From Streptomyces spinoverrucosus (GTDB taxonomy: Bacteria; Actinomycetota; Actinomycetes; Streptomycetales; Streptomycetaceae): DNA of 64,000 bases. A program made the translations under genes and the position numbers. The DNA is taken from assembly GCF_015712165.1 (NCBI RefSeq), contig NZ_JADPZX010000001.1, positions 7,149,501 through 7,213,500 of the forward strand, written 5' to 3'. Under the pieces are notes generated by a model that saw only the letters and a list, made by a program, of their open reading frames with translations, had not been told where the DNA came from and ran no database searches. Positions 1 to 8,223 of the stretch are shown here, piece by piece. The first letter of the stretch is position 1, and every line of letters begins with the position of its first letter.

Positions 1-1
1 G

Positions 2-253
2 GCAGGTCCGGGCGCGCCGCTGCCGCCCGGGCCGCCGCGCCGCGACCGGCGCGGTCTGTTCGCCGGGTGCGCCGTGTGGCTGGGGCTGGCCTGTACGTGC
101 CAGTTGTGCTGTGGCACCTACGAGGACCCGTGGACGCGGGAGCGGAAGCAGGGGCCTTGCGACAGCTGCGACTGCGCCGACTGCGGCTGCAACTGCTGTG
201 ACTGCTGCGACAGCTGTGGGTGCGATGGGTGCGACTGCGGGTGCAACTGCTGA
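2..253 (+). CDS. C-terminal part of a cysteine-rich protein (partial)
   Basis: The frame is open from the window edge and stops at 251-253, giving the last 83 residues; the start lies outside the window. A Pro-rich linker is followed by a short hydrophobic, Cys-containing stretch (GCAVWLGLACTCQLCC) and a tail of 31 residues with 15 Cys, the rest almost only Asp, Gly, Ser and Asn. Spacing alternates C-x-C, C-C and C-x2-C, as in metallothioneins or other metal- or thiol-binding tails. I do not recognise the family. The hydrophobic stretch could be a membrane segment or part of the Cys cluster. The frame has G/C-rich third positions and no stop, so it is probably real coding sequence. Function is unknown; metal or redox sensing would be a guess. 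Confidence 0.6.
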   Translation, partial: AGPGAPLPPGPPRRDRRGLFAGCAVWLGLACTCQLCCGTYEDPWTRERKQGPCDSCDCADCGCNCCDCCDSCGCDGCDCGCNC

Positions 254-640
254 GGGGGCGTCAGCGCCGCCTGGCTCGACGCCCATCCGGAGGGCGACTT
301 CCGGACATGCCGGGTCGTGGGTGGCCGACGATGCCGCGGTGGCCCGCGGGCGGCCGCGGGTCGGCTGTGGCCTGTCGTGCTCAAGCGGCGGAGCGGCCTG
401 TCGATACGGCCCGCGTCCCTCAGGGGCGTTGGTGCAGGCTCGGCCATTCCGCACAGTTGGTTCAAAACTTGACGGCCGAAAGGCGCCCTTGCGCCCGTCG
501 GTCGCGCGGCCGAATACTCCCCCTCAGCGCTTGTCAGGGGCACGACGCGTTCGGAATCCGGACGACAGTGCCACTGGCTGCGCCTCACGGGCCCCGACCC
601 CACGCGGGCCCCCCGACTTCCCATGTGGAGGAACGAAAAA
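254..640. other. intergenic region with a degenerate interspersed repeat
   Basis: There is no convincing gene here. Positions 366-436 contain a mosaic of the Streptomyces interspersed repeat seen better at 1584-1630 and 3190-3231: it shares the tgtggc/ctgtcg lead-in, the cgcgtccct core and the aggggcgttgg exit. The rest should hold the promoter of the protease gene at 641, but no clear -35/-10 pair can be named. Confidence 0.4.
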
Positions 641-1543
641 GTGAGGATCAAGCGCACCACCCCCCGCAGCGGAATCGCGAGACGGACCCGGCTGATCGCC
701 GTTGCCTCCGGCCTCGCGGCCGCAGCCGCGTTCGCGGTCCCCAGCGCCAACGCGTCCGACGTCACCACGTTCAGCGCCAACGAGCTGAAGAGCGCCGGCA
801 ACGCGGTGCTCAAGGCCGACGTCCCGGGCACCGCCTGGGCCGTCGACAGCAAGACCAACCGCGTGCTGCTCACCGTCGACAGCACGGTCTCCCAGGCGGA
901 GATTGCGAAGATCAAGGAACAGGCCGGGGTCAACGCCGACGCGCTCACGATCAAGCGCACCCCCGGCAAGTTCAGCAAGTTCATCCAGGGCGGCGACGCC
1001 ATCTATGCGAGTAGCTGGCGCTGCTCGCTGGGCTTCAACGTCCAGGACAGCAGCGGCAACCAGTACTTCCTGACCGCCGGTCACTGCACCGACGGCGCCG
1101 GCACCTGGTACTCCAACTCCGGCCGTACCCAGGTCATCGGCTCGACCGCCGGGTCCAGCTTCCCGACCAACGACTACGGCATCGTGCGCTACAGCGGGTC
1201 CGTCAGCCGGCCCGGCACCGCCAACGGCGTGGACATCACCCGCGCGGCCACCCCGAGCGTGGGCACCACCGTCATCCGTGACGGCTCCACCACCGGTACG
1301 CACAGCGGCCGGGTCACCGCCCTGAACGCGACCGTCAACTACGGCGGCGGCGACATCGTCTACGGCATGATCCAGACCAACGTCTGCGCCGAGCCCGGTG
1401 ACTCCGGCGGTTCGCTCTACGGCAGCAACGGCACCGCGTACGGTCTGACCTCCGGCGGCAGCGGCAACTGCACCTCCGGTGGTACGACGTTCTTCCAGCC
1501 TGTTACCGAGGCGCTGAGCGCGTATGGCGTGAGCGTGTACTGA
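641..1543 (+). CDS. streptogrisin B-like secreted serine protease (chymotrypsin fold, S1E)
   Basis: Extracellular endopeptidase made as a pre-pro-protein. GTG at 641 is preferred because GGAGG (627-631) sits just upstream; an ATG at 623 has no ribosome site. From GTG the product is 300 aa: Sec signal ending near VPSANA, a pro-region of about 85 aa, and a mature enzyme starting at Ile115 (IQGGDAIY). The mature part is 186 aa, close to the 185 aa of S. griseus protease B. Catalytic triad: His148 (TAGHC), Asp178 (NDYG), Ser255 (GDSGGS). The disulfide cysteines and the C-terminal SAYGVSVY resemble protease B closely. It lies upstream of a second streptogrisin gene in the same orientation, with a hairpin between them, so the two are probably separate transcripts. 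Confidence 0.93.
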   Translation: MRIKRTTPRSGIARRTRLIAVASGLAAAAAFAVPSANASDVTTFSANELKSAGNAVLKADVPGTAWAVDSKTNRVLLTVDSTVSQAEIAKIKEQAGVNADALTIKRTPGKFSKFIQGGDAIYASSWRCSLGFNVQDSSGNQYFLTAGHCTDGAGTWYSNSGRTQVIGSTAGSSFPTNDYGIVRYSGSVSRPGTANGVDITRAATPSVGTTVIRDGSTTGTHSGRVTALNATVNYGGGDIVYGMIQTNVCAEPGDSGGSLYGSNGTAYGLTSGGSGNCTSGGTTFFQPVTEALSAYGVSVY

Positions 1544-1583
1544 GCGCCGCGTCGGTGAGGGCTGTGGGCGGCCGCAGGTTGTC

Positions 1584-1630
1584 TGTGGCTTGTCGCGCAG
1601 TTCCCCGCGCCCCTTGAGGGCGTTGGCGCA
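1584..1630. repeat. Streptomyces interspersed repeat, copy 1
   Basis: The 22-base core 1594-1615 (cgcgcagttccccgcgcccc plus tt) is identical to 3200-3221, and both copies carry a tggct/gggct lead-in. Short elements of this type recur between genes in many Streptomyces genomes. Here they flank the second streptogrisin gene. Confidence 0.6.
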
Positions 1631-1641
1631 ATCGGCATTAC

Positions 1642-1678
1642 ATGTGCCCCCGCATGCGATTGGTGTGCGGGGGCACAT
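1642..1678. terminator. strong hairpin, probable terminator of the first protease gene
   Basis: A perfect 13-bp stem (ATGTGCCCCCGCA at 1642-1654 and its complement at 1666-1678) with an 11-nt loop lies about 100 bp after the first protease gene. There is no U tract, as is common for actinomycete terminators. Confidence 0.6.
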
Positions 1679-1980
1679 CCGTGTGTGCGCCTGGCTGGAT
1701 CCGGCCCCTAGGGGCGATTTCAAGACAGGACTAGACCTCACGGACCGCATACCGGTTACTCGCACGTAGTGTTTGCAGTGCGAAGATTCCGGCGGTGACC
1801 GTGGACAGTCAAGGTGGTGCAAGGCGTAGGGGGCGCACGTCAGTTGTCGTACGCGCGTCCTGAAGTCGACCTTGTGTGCTCCCTGTGGGTCTCGGAATAG
1901 TGGGCGCCCAGTCCACAGACCTTCTGATCCGTGAGGTCCCCACTACCTCCCCGGATCAACCCCCCACAGGAGGACGTGAG

Positions 1981-3063
1981 TTGAAGCACCGACGCATACC
2001 CAGGCGGCGGATCGCCGTGGCAGGTGCGGGCATCGCCGCACTGGTCGCTGCGGGAGTGACCTTCCAGAGTGCGAACGCCAGCGAGACCCCGGACACCCCG
2101 GAGGTCAAGACGCTGTCGGCCCTGGCGGCCGGAAAGCTCGCCTCGACGCTCGACCGGGACCTCGGCGCCGACGCGGCGGGAACGTTCTACGACGCCAAGG
2201 CGAAGAGCCTCGTGGTGAACGTGCTCGACGAGGCCGCCGCCCAGCTGGTCGAGGAGGCCGGAGCCAAGGCGAGAATCGTCGAGAACTCCCTCGCCGAGCT
2301 GAAGAGCGCGCGTACCACCCTCACGCAGGACGCGACCATCCCCGGCACCGCCTGGGTGACCGACCCGACCACCAACAAGGTCGTGGTGACCGCCGACCGC
2401 ACCGTCTCCGCGGCCGAGTGGAAGAAGCTGACCCAGGTCGTCGAGGGGCTCGGCGGCACGGCCGAACTCCAGCGCACCAAGGGGGAGTTCAAGCCCTTCA
2501 TCGCCGGTGGTGACGCGATCACCGGCGGCGGCGGGCGCTGCTCGCTCGGCTTCAACGTGGTCAAGGGCGGCGAGCCGTTCTTCCTGACCGCCGGTCACTG
2601 CACCGAGGGCATCTCCACCTGGTCCGACTCGTCCGGCAACGTCATCGGCGAGAACGAGGCCTCCAGCTTCCCGGGCGACGACTACGGCCTCGTCAAGTAC
2701 ACGGCCGACGTCGACCACCCGAGCGAGGTCAACCTCTACAACGGCTCGACGCAGCAGATCACCGGCGCGGCCGAGGCGACCGTCGGCATGCAGGTCACCC
2801 GGAGCGGTTCGACCACGCAGGTGCACTCCGGCACGGTCACCGGCCTGGACGCCACCGTGAACTACGGCAACGGCGACATCGTCAACGGGCTCATCCAGAC
2901 CGACGTCTGCGCCGAGCCCGGGGACAGTGGCGGCTCGCTGTTCTCCGGCAGCAACGCGATCGGCCTCACCTCTGGCGGCAGCGGTGACTGCACGTCCGGC
3001 GGGGAGACGTTCTTCCAGCCGGTGACCGAGGCGCTGTCGGTGACCGGTACGCAGATCGGCTGA
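1981..3063 (+). CDS. streptogrisin D-like secreted serine protease
   Basis: Second S1E protease. TTG at 1981 is chosen because AGGAGG at 1968-1973 lies seven bases upstream; the longer frame from 1876 has no such support. The product is 360 aa with an Arg-rich Sec signal ending near SANA, a long pro-region of about 135 aa (longer than in its neighbour) and a mature enzyme from Ile174 (IAGGDAIT), about 187 aa. Triad: His206, Asp234, Ser316 (GDSGGS). The long pro-region and acidic surface ([17 protein letters not shown]) fit protease D rather than A or B. It arose by tandem duplication with the gene at 641 or an older paralogue; the mature parts are alike while the pro-regions differ. Confidence 0.92.
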   Translation: MKHRRIPRRRIAVAGAGIAALVAAGVTFQSANASETPDTPEVKTLSALAAGKLASTLDRDLGADAAGTFYDAKAKSLVVNVLDEAAAQLVEEAGAKARIVENSLAELKSARTTLTQDATIPGTAWVTDPTTNKVVVTADRTVSAAEWKKLTQVVEGLGGTAELQRTKGEFKPFIAGGDAITGGGGRCSLGFNVVKGGEPFFLTAGHCTEGISTWSDSSGNVIGENEASSFPGDDYGLVKYTADVDHPSEVNLYNGSTQQITGAAEATVGMQVTRSGSTTQVHSGTVTGLDATVNYGNGDIVNGLIQTDVCAEPGDSGGSLFSGSNAIGLTSGGSGDCTSGGETFFQPVTEALSVTGTQIG

Positions 3064-3087
3064 TCCGTCGCTACGGGTTCTGCTGGA

Positions 3088-3119
3088 GTCCCGCCCCGGG
3101 TGTGAGGGGCGGGACTTTT
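3088..3119 (+). terminator. Rho-independent-like terminator
   Basis: A perfect 10-bp stem (GTCCCGCCCC at 3088-3097 with its complement at 3106-3115), an 8-nt loop and TTTT at 3116-3119 lie 25 bp after the second protease gene. Confidence 0.8.
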
Positions 3120-3189
3120 GCGTGCGGGGGCGTGGCGGTGGGGTGTGTTCGCCGTGGGGGTTGTCGCGGTGGGTTCGGTGCGGGTGGTC

Positions 3190-3231
3190 GTGGGCTGGCC
3201 GCGCAGTTCCCCGCGCCCCTTATCGGCGTGC
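3190..3231. repeat. Streptomyces interspersed repeat, copy 2
   Basis: Second copy of the element at 1584-1630, same orientation, with an identical 22-base core at 3200-3221. It sits between the protease terminator and the 3' end of the converging ATPase gene. Confidence 0.6.
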
Positions 3232-3284
3232 GGTCCCGCCTGCTTTTCCGCGCCGTTTCCTTACCGGCGTGCGGTTCCGTCCGT

Positions 3285-4472
3285 TCAGCGTTTTGGCCAG
3301 TGCCACAGTGGTTCGTCCAGTGGGCCCTCCCGGCCTGCCACCTCCGTCTGTCCGAACTCCTTCACCAGTTCGACGGAGTTGACGTCGAGACGGTGATGTA
3401 TCTGGCCCTTGGCCAGTGCCTCGGCGAGTGGGCGGGCGTGGGTGACCACGATGATCTGGGTGTCCCGGGTGGCGGTGAGGATCAGGTCGGCGAGGTGCGG
3501 GACCAGGTCGGGGTGGAGGCTGGTCTCCGGCTCGTTGAGGACGAGGAGGGACGGAGGGCGCGGGGTCAGTAGGGCGGCCGCCCAGAGCAGGTAGCGCAGG
3601 GTGCCGTCGGAGAGTTCGGCGGCGGTGAGCGGGCGCAGCAGGCCGTGCTGGCGCAGGGCGAGTTCGAAGCGTCCGCCGTGGTTGGCGACCGTGACCCGGC
3701 TGCCCGGGAAGGCCGCGTCGACCGCCGCGTCCAGCGCGTCGGCGTCGCCCGTCTCCCGGATCGTCTGGAGCGCGGCCGCCAGGTCCGAGCCGTCGCCGCT
3801 GAGGACCGGCGTGCGGGTGCCGATGCGGGCGGCGCGGGCCGGCGCGTGGGCGTCGGTGCGGACATGGTCGTAGAACCGCCAGGACCGGATGAACTCCCGC
3901 ACCGCCAGCACGTCGGGCGCGTGCTGTGGGTCGGCGAGCTCGCCGAGCATGCTGTCGTACGGCCGCAGCGCCCCGTGCGCCCGGGACCAGCTGCCGCTCG
4001 CGCCGCGCAGCTTCACGGCCGGGCCCGCGCGGTCCGAGAGCACGGCGGCGGGGCGCAGCACGGGACCGCTCCAGATGCACTCGCGCTTGATCTCCGGGTC
4101 GAGGTCGAACATGGAGGGACCGCCGGCCGGGCTCGGGTGGCCGAAGTCGACGGCGTAGCCGAACTCGTCCCCCGCGAATCCCAGCCGCAGGCTGACCGGG
4201 CCCGAGCGGACCGTGCCCTGCACCGGGTGGCGGCCCTCGCGCACCGCACGGCTGATCTTCTCCGGCCCGGCCCACAGCACCGACGGCAGGCCGCCCTCCT
4301 GGGCCAGCGCCGCGATCGCGCCGCCGCGCGCGGACTCGGCGAGCAGCCGCAGGGCGCGGTACAGGCTCGACTTGCCCGTGCCGTTCGCCCCCGTGATCAC
4401 GTTCAGTCTCTCCAGGGGGACGATCAGGCGGCGCAGGGAGCGGTAGTTCTCGACGGCGAGAGTGCGGATCAT
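3285..4472 (-). CDS. AAA family ATPase, RecF/OLD-like
   Basis: 395-aa protein that starts MIRTLAVENYRSL, the usual entry of RecF/SMC/OLD-like ATPases. The P-loop is GANGTGKSS (about residues 28-36). Near the C-terminus are an ABC-like signature region (LSDGTLRYL), a Walker B with switch (LLVLNEPETSLHPDL) and a final VTHARPL, so the head domain is complete, with a short insert instead of a long coiled coil. No nuclease (TOPRIM) domain follows, so it is not a full OLD nuclease. It is divergent from the SOS-regulated dnaE2. A role in DNA repair or as a stand-alone ATPase is possible, but context is the only hint. Confidence 0.8.
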   Translation of the reverse strand: MIRTLAVENYRSLRRLIVPLERLNVITGANGTGKSSLYRALRLLAESARGGAIAALAQEGGLPSVLWAGPEKISRAVREGRHPVQGTVRSGPVSLRLGFAGDEFGYAVDFGHPSPAGGPSMFDLDPEIKRECIWSGPVLRPAAVLSDRAGPAVKLRGASGSWSRAHGALRPYDSMLGELADPQHAPDVLAVREFIRSWRFYDHVRTDAHAPARAARIGTRTPVLSGDGSDLAAALQTIRETGDADALDAAVDAAFPGSRVTVANHGGRFELALRQHGLLRPLTAAELSDGTLRYLLWAAALLTPRPPSLLVLNEPETSLHPDLVPHLADLILTATRDTQIIVVTHARPLAEALAKGQIHHRLDVNSVELVKEFGQTEVAGREGPLDEPLWHWPKR

Positions 4473-4643
4473 GCGTCCAGGCTGACAGACGGGTCTGACA
4501 ACGCCCCTGGGGTGCCGCGCCGCGCCCTGTCCGTGTCATGTCCCCACCGTCCGGCAGAGGCGCGTTTGCGCAGGTGGGACGCGCCCGAACAGATGTCGCA
4601 CAGACGTTCGGAAATTGGTCTATGGTGGGGGTGGGAGAGTTGG

Positions 4644-4655
4644 GAACTGATGTTC
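4644..4655. promoter_or_regulatory. LexA box (SOS operator) of dnaE2
   Basis: GAAC-TGAT-GTTC is a perfect GAACN4GTTC palindrome, the core of the actinobacterial/Bacillus-type LexA site. It lies 38 bp before the dnaE2 start and about 18 bp after a possible -10 element (TATGGT, 4621-4626), a position where LexA would block transcription. Confidence 0.8.
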
Positions 4656-4692
4656 GAGAGCTTGTTCGGGCTCGCGAGTGCGGGAGGTGCGT

Positions 4693-7600
4693 GTGCCGGG
4701 CTTCACGCATCTGCACACCGTCTCCGGGTTCTCCCTGCGCCACGGCGCCTCGCACCCGGAGCGGCTGGCCGAGCGCGCCTCCGAGCGGGGCATGGACGCC
4801 CTCGCGCTCACCGACCGCGACACCCTCGCCGGCACCGTCCGCTTCGCCAAGGCCTGCGCGAAGGCGGGCGTACGTCCACTGTTCGGGGCGGAGCTGGCGG
4901 TGGACGGGCCCCCCGAGCCCGACCGCGTACGGCAGGACCGGCGACGCCGCACCCCCGTACGCGGCGGTGCCTTCATCGACGAGTCGACACCGCGCGTCAC
5001 CTTCCTCGCCCGGGACGGCGCTCGCGGCTGGGCCGAGCTGTGCGGACTCGTCACGGCGGCGCATGAGAGCGAGGGCACGCCCCTGCTGCCCTGGTCCGCC
5101 AACCACGCCGACGGCCTCACCGTCCTGCTCGGCCCCGACTCCGACGTAGGCCGCGCCCTCGCCGCGGGCCGCCCGGACCGCGCCGCGAAGCTCCTCGTCC
5201 CCTGGCGGGAGATCTACGGCGACGCCCTGCGCCTGGAGGCCGTCTGGCACGGCCGCGAGGGCACCGGTCCCGGCTCCCTGCGCCTGGCCGCCCGCACCGT
5301 CGGCTTCGCCGCCGAGCAGCGGATCCGGCCCGTGCTCAGCAACGCCGTCCGGTACGCCGACCCCGGCATGGGACAGGTCGCCGACGTCCTGGACGCCGCC
5401 CGCCGCCTGGTGCCGATCGACCCGACCAAGGAACTGGACTCCGGCGAGGCCTGGCTGAAGAACGCGGGCGCCATGCTCGGGGTGGCGGAGCGGGTCGTCG
5501 AGGCCGCGGGCTTCCGGCGGGACACCGCGCACCGGCTGCTGGAGCAGACGCAGGCGACCGCCGCCGAGTGCCTGGTCGACCCCGAGGACGACCTCGGCAT
5601 CGGCACCGTGCACTTCCCCGAGCCGCATCTCGTCGGCGCGGACCGGCGCAGCGCACAGCGCGTGCTCGCCTCCCGGGCGGCGGCGGGAATGGTGCTGCAC
5701 GGCTACGCCGGCCGACGTGCGTACTGGGAGCGGATGCACGACGAGCTGGACATCATCGCCCACCACGGCTTCGCCTCCTACTTCCTCACGGTCGCCCAGG
5801 TCGTCGACGACGTGAAGAGGATGGGCGTCCGGGTCGCCGCCCGCGGCTCCGGCGCCGGCTCCCTCGTCAACCACCTGCTCGGCATCGCCCACGCCGACCC
5901 GGTCGAGCACGGGCTGCTGATGGAGCGCTTCCTGTCCAAGCGCCGCCTGGTCCTGCCGGACATCGACATCGACGTGGAGTCCGCGCGCCGTCTGGAGGTC
6001 TACCGGGCGATCATCGACCGGTTCGGCGCCGAGCGGGTCGCGACGGTCGCGATGCCGGAGACGTACCGCGTCCGGCACGCCATCCGTGACGTGGGCGCCG
6101 CCCTGTCCATGGACCCCGCCGACATCGACCGCATCGCCAAGTCCTTCCCGCACATCCGCGCGCGGGACGCCCGCGCCGCCCTCGACGAGCTGCCCGAGCT
6201 CAAGCAGCTGGCGGGAGAGAGGGAGCGCTACGGGAAGCTGTGGGAGCTGGTCGAGGCCCTGGACGCCCTCCCGCGCGGGGTCGCCATGCACCCCTGCGGG
6301 GTGCTCCTGTCCGACGCCTCCCTCCTGTCCCGTACGCCGGTCATGCCGACCAGCGGCGAGGGGCTGCCCATGTCGCAGTTCGACAAGGACGACGTCGAGG
6401 ACCTCGGGCTGCTCAAGCTGGACGTGCTCGGGGTGCGGATGCAGTCGGCGATGGCGCACGCGGTCGCCGAGGTGGAGCGGGCGACGGGGGAGCGGATCGA
6501 CCTGGACGCGGTGCAGGACGGCGACCCGGCGACGTACAACCTGATCCGCTCCGCCGAGACGCTCGGCTGCTTCCAGATCGAGTCGCCGGGGCAGCGGGAC
6601 CTGGTCGGGCGGCTGCAGCCCGCCACCTTCCACGATCTGGTCGTCGACATCTCGCTCTTCCGGCCCGGGCCGGTCGCCGCCGACATGGTGCGGCCGTTCA
6701 TCGAGGCGCGGCACGGGCGGGCGCCGATCCGCTATCCGCACCCCGACCTGGAGGGGCCGCTGCGGGAGACGTACGGAGTCGTCGTCTTCCACGAGCAGAT
6801 CATCCACATCGTCGACATCATGACCGGCTGCGGGCGCGACGAGGCGGACCGGGTGCGGCGCGGGCTGTCCGACCCGGAGTCGCAGGGGCGGATCAAGGTG
6901 TGGTTCGCACAGCACGCGGCGGCGCGTGGCTACGACGCGGAAACGATTCAGCGCACCTGGGAGATCGTCGAGGCGTTCGGTTCGTACGGCTTCTGCAAGG
7001 CGCACGCGGTCGCCTTCGCCGTACCGACGTACCAGTCGGCGTGGCTGAAGGCGCATCACCCCGCCGCTTTCTACGCGGGGTTGCTCACGCACGACCCCGG
7101 GATGTATCCGAAGCGGTTGCTGCTGGCGGACGCGCGGCGGCGGGGGGTGCCGATCCTGCCGTTGGACGTGAACAAGTCGGGGGTCGCACACCGGATCGAA
7201 CTGGTGTCTGAATCTGGGGTGTGGGGGCTCCGGTTGGCCCTCTCCGACGTGCACGGCATCAGCGAGGCCGAGGCGGCGCGGGTCGCGGACGGGCAGCCGT
7301 ACGCCTCACTGGTGGACTTCTGGGAGCGGGCGCGGCCCAGCCGGCCGCTGGCGCAGCGGCTGGCCCAGGTCGGCGCCCTGGACTCCTTCGGCGCCAACCG
7401 CCGTGACCTGCAACTGCACCTGACCGAGCTGCACCGGGTCGCCCGGAGCCGGGGCGGGGCCCAACTCCCTCTGTCCGGCGGGCGGAAGACCGCGTCGGCC
7501 GGGCTGCCCGACCTCTCCGCGGCGGAGCGGCTCAGCGCCGAGCTGGGCGTGCTGTCCATGGACGCCTCACGCAACCTGATGGACGACTACCGCGCCTTCC

Positions 7601-8223
7601 TCGACGAGTTGGGCGTGGTGTCGGCGCGGCGGCTGCGCGACGCCCGGCACGGTGAGACGGTGCTGGTCGCGGGCGCCAAGGCGGCGACCCAGACGCCACC
7701 GATCCGGTCCGGCAAGCGGGTCATCTTCACCACGCTGGACGACGGTACGGGTCTGGTCGACCTCGCCTTCTTCGACGACTCGCACGACGCCTGCGCGCAC
7801 ACCGTCTTCCACTCCTGGCTGCTGCTGGTGCGCGGAGTGGTGCAGCGGCGCGGGCCGCGCAGCCTCAGCGTGGTGGGGTCCGCCGCCTGGAACCTCGCCG
7901 AGCTGGTCGAGCTGCGTGCGCAGGGCGGGCTCGACGTGGTGGCGACGCGGTTGGCCGAGACGGGGGCGGGGCGGCCGGAGCCCGCGGCGGACGGGGCGGA
8001 CGGCTCGGGCGGTTCCGGGGACTCCCGGGGCGACGGCGGTTCCGGGGAATCCAGGGGCGACGGCGGTTCCGGGGGCGATCCGACGCAGGGGCGGCGGATC
8101 CGTATGCCCACCGGATACGAGATGCATCCGTGGGCCGATCTGCGTCCGGCGGGCGAAGAGGCCTCACAAGGGCCCTCGAAGGCAAGGAAGTTGTGGCACC
8201 AGAGTCCGGGGAGTGCGGGATGA
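4693..8223 (+). CDS. dnaE2: error-prone DNA polymerase III alpha subunit DnaE2/ImuC
   Basis: Second, error-prone replicative-type polymerase for damage-induced synthesis. GTG 4693 (MPGFTHLH) follows GGGAGG at 4682-4687; an upstream GTG at 4678 is less likely. 1176 aa. An N-terminal PHP domain (HLHTVSGFS) is followed by the Pol III palm with catalytic Asp423 and Asp425 in LPDIDID and Asp577 in LKLDVLG. Near the C-terminus is an OB-fold region (ETVLVAGAKAATQTPP). The last 70 residues are a Gly/Ser/Asp repeat linker plus a basic tail. The next gene overlaps by four bases (ATGA). A LexA box in the promoter points to SOS control. No imuA-like gene is present here. Confidence 0.95.
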   Translation: MPGFTHLHTVSGFSLRHGASHPERLAERASERGMDALALTDRDTLAGTVRFAKACAKAGVRPLFGAELAVDGPPEPDRVRQDRRRRTPVRGGAFIDESTPRVTFLARDGARGWAELCGLVTAAHESEGTPLLPWSANHADGLTVLLGPDSDVGRALAAGRPDRAAKLLVPWREIYGDALRLEAVWHGREGTGPGSLRLAARTVGFAAEQRIRPVLSNAVRYADPGMGQVADVLDAARRLVPIDPTKELDSGEAWLKNAGAMLGVAERVVEAAGFRRDTAHRLLEQTQATAAECLVDPEDDLGIGTVHFPEPHLVGADRRSAQRVLASRAAAGMVLHGYAGRRAYWERMHDELDIIAHHGFASYFLTVAQVVDDVKRMGVRVAARGSGAGSLVNHLLGIAHADPVEHGLLMERFLSKRRLVLPDIDIDVESARRLEVYRAIIDRFGAERVATVAMPETYRVRHAIRDVGAALSMDPADIDRIAKSFPHIRARDARAALDELPELKQLAGERERYGKLWELVEALDALPRGVAMHPCGVLLSDASLLSRTPVMPTSGEGLPMSQFDKDDVEDLGLLKLDVLGVRMQSAMAHAVAEVERATGERIDLDAVQDGDPATYNLIRSAETLGCFQIESPGQRDLVGRLQPATFHDLVVDISLFRPGPVAADMVRPFIEARHGRAPIRYPHPDLEGPLRETYGVVVFHEQIIHIVDIMTGCGRDEADRVRRGLSDPESQGRIKVWFAQHAAARGYDAETIQRTWEIVEAFGSYGFCKAHAVAFAVPTYQSAWLKAHHPAAFYAGLLTHDPGMYPKRLLLADARRRGVPILPLDVNKSGVAHRIELVSESGVWGLRLALSDVHGISEAEAARVADGQPYASLVDFWERARPSRPLAQRLAQVGALDSFGANRRDLQLHLTELHRVARSRGGAQLPLSGGRKTASAGLPDLSAAERLSAELGVLSMDASRNLMDDYRAFLDELGVVSARRLRDARHGETVLVAGAKAATQTPPIRSGKRVIFTTLDDGTGLVDLAFFDDSHDACAHTVFHSWLLLVRGVVQRRGPRSLSVVGSAAWNLAELVELRAQGGLDVVATRLAETGAGRPEPAADGADGSGGSGDSRGDGGSGESRGDGGSGGDPTQGRRIRMPTGYEMHPWADLRPAGEEASQGPSKARKLWHQSPGSAG
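8006..8078 (+). repeat. short in-frame tandem repeat in the dnaE2 tail
   Basis: About 27-bp units (ggcggttccgggg followed by a variable part) are repeated nearly three times and encode GDGGSG-rich peptide. The period is a multiple of three, so copy-number change would keep the frame. Confidence 0.6.

Noticed and set aside
4586..4610. CGAAC and GTTCG arms upstream of dnaE2 as a LexA box
   Set aside because: The arms are 14 bases apart (CGAAC 4587-4591-like region to GTTCG 4606-4610) instead of four. The real box is 4644-4655.
3220..7254. 1344-codon open frame on the minus strand opposite the ATPase and dnaE2
   Set aside because: It is the Arg/Gly/Pro-rich antisense shadow of two well-supported genes; no ribosome site and no recognisable domain.
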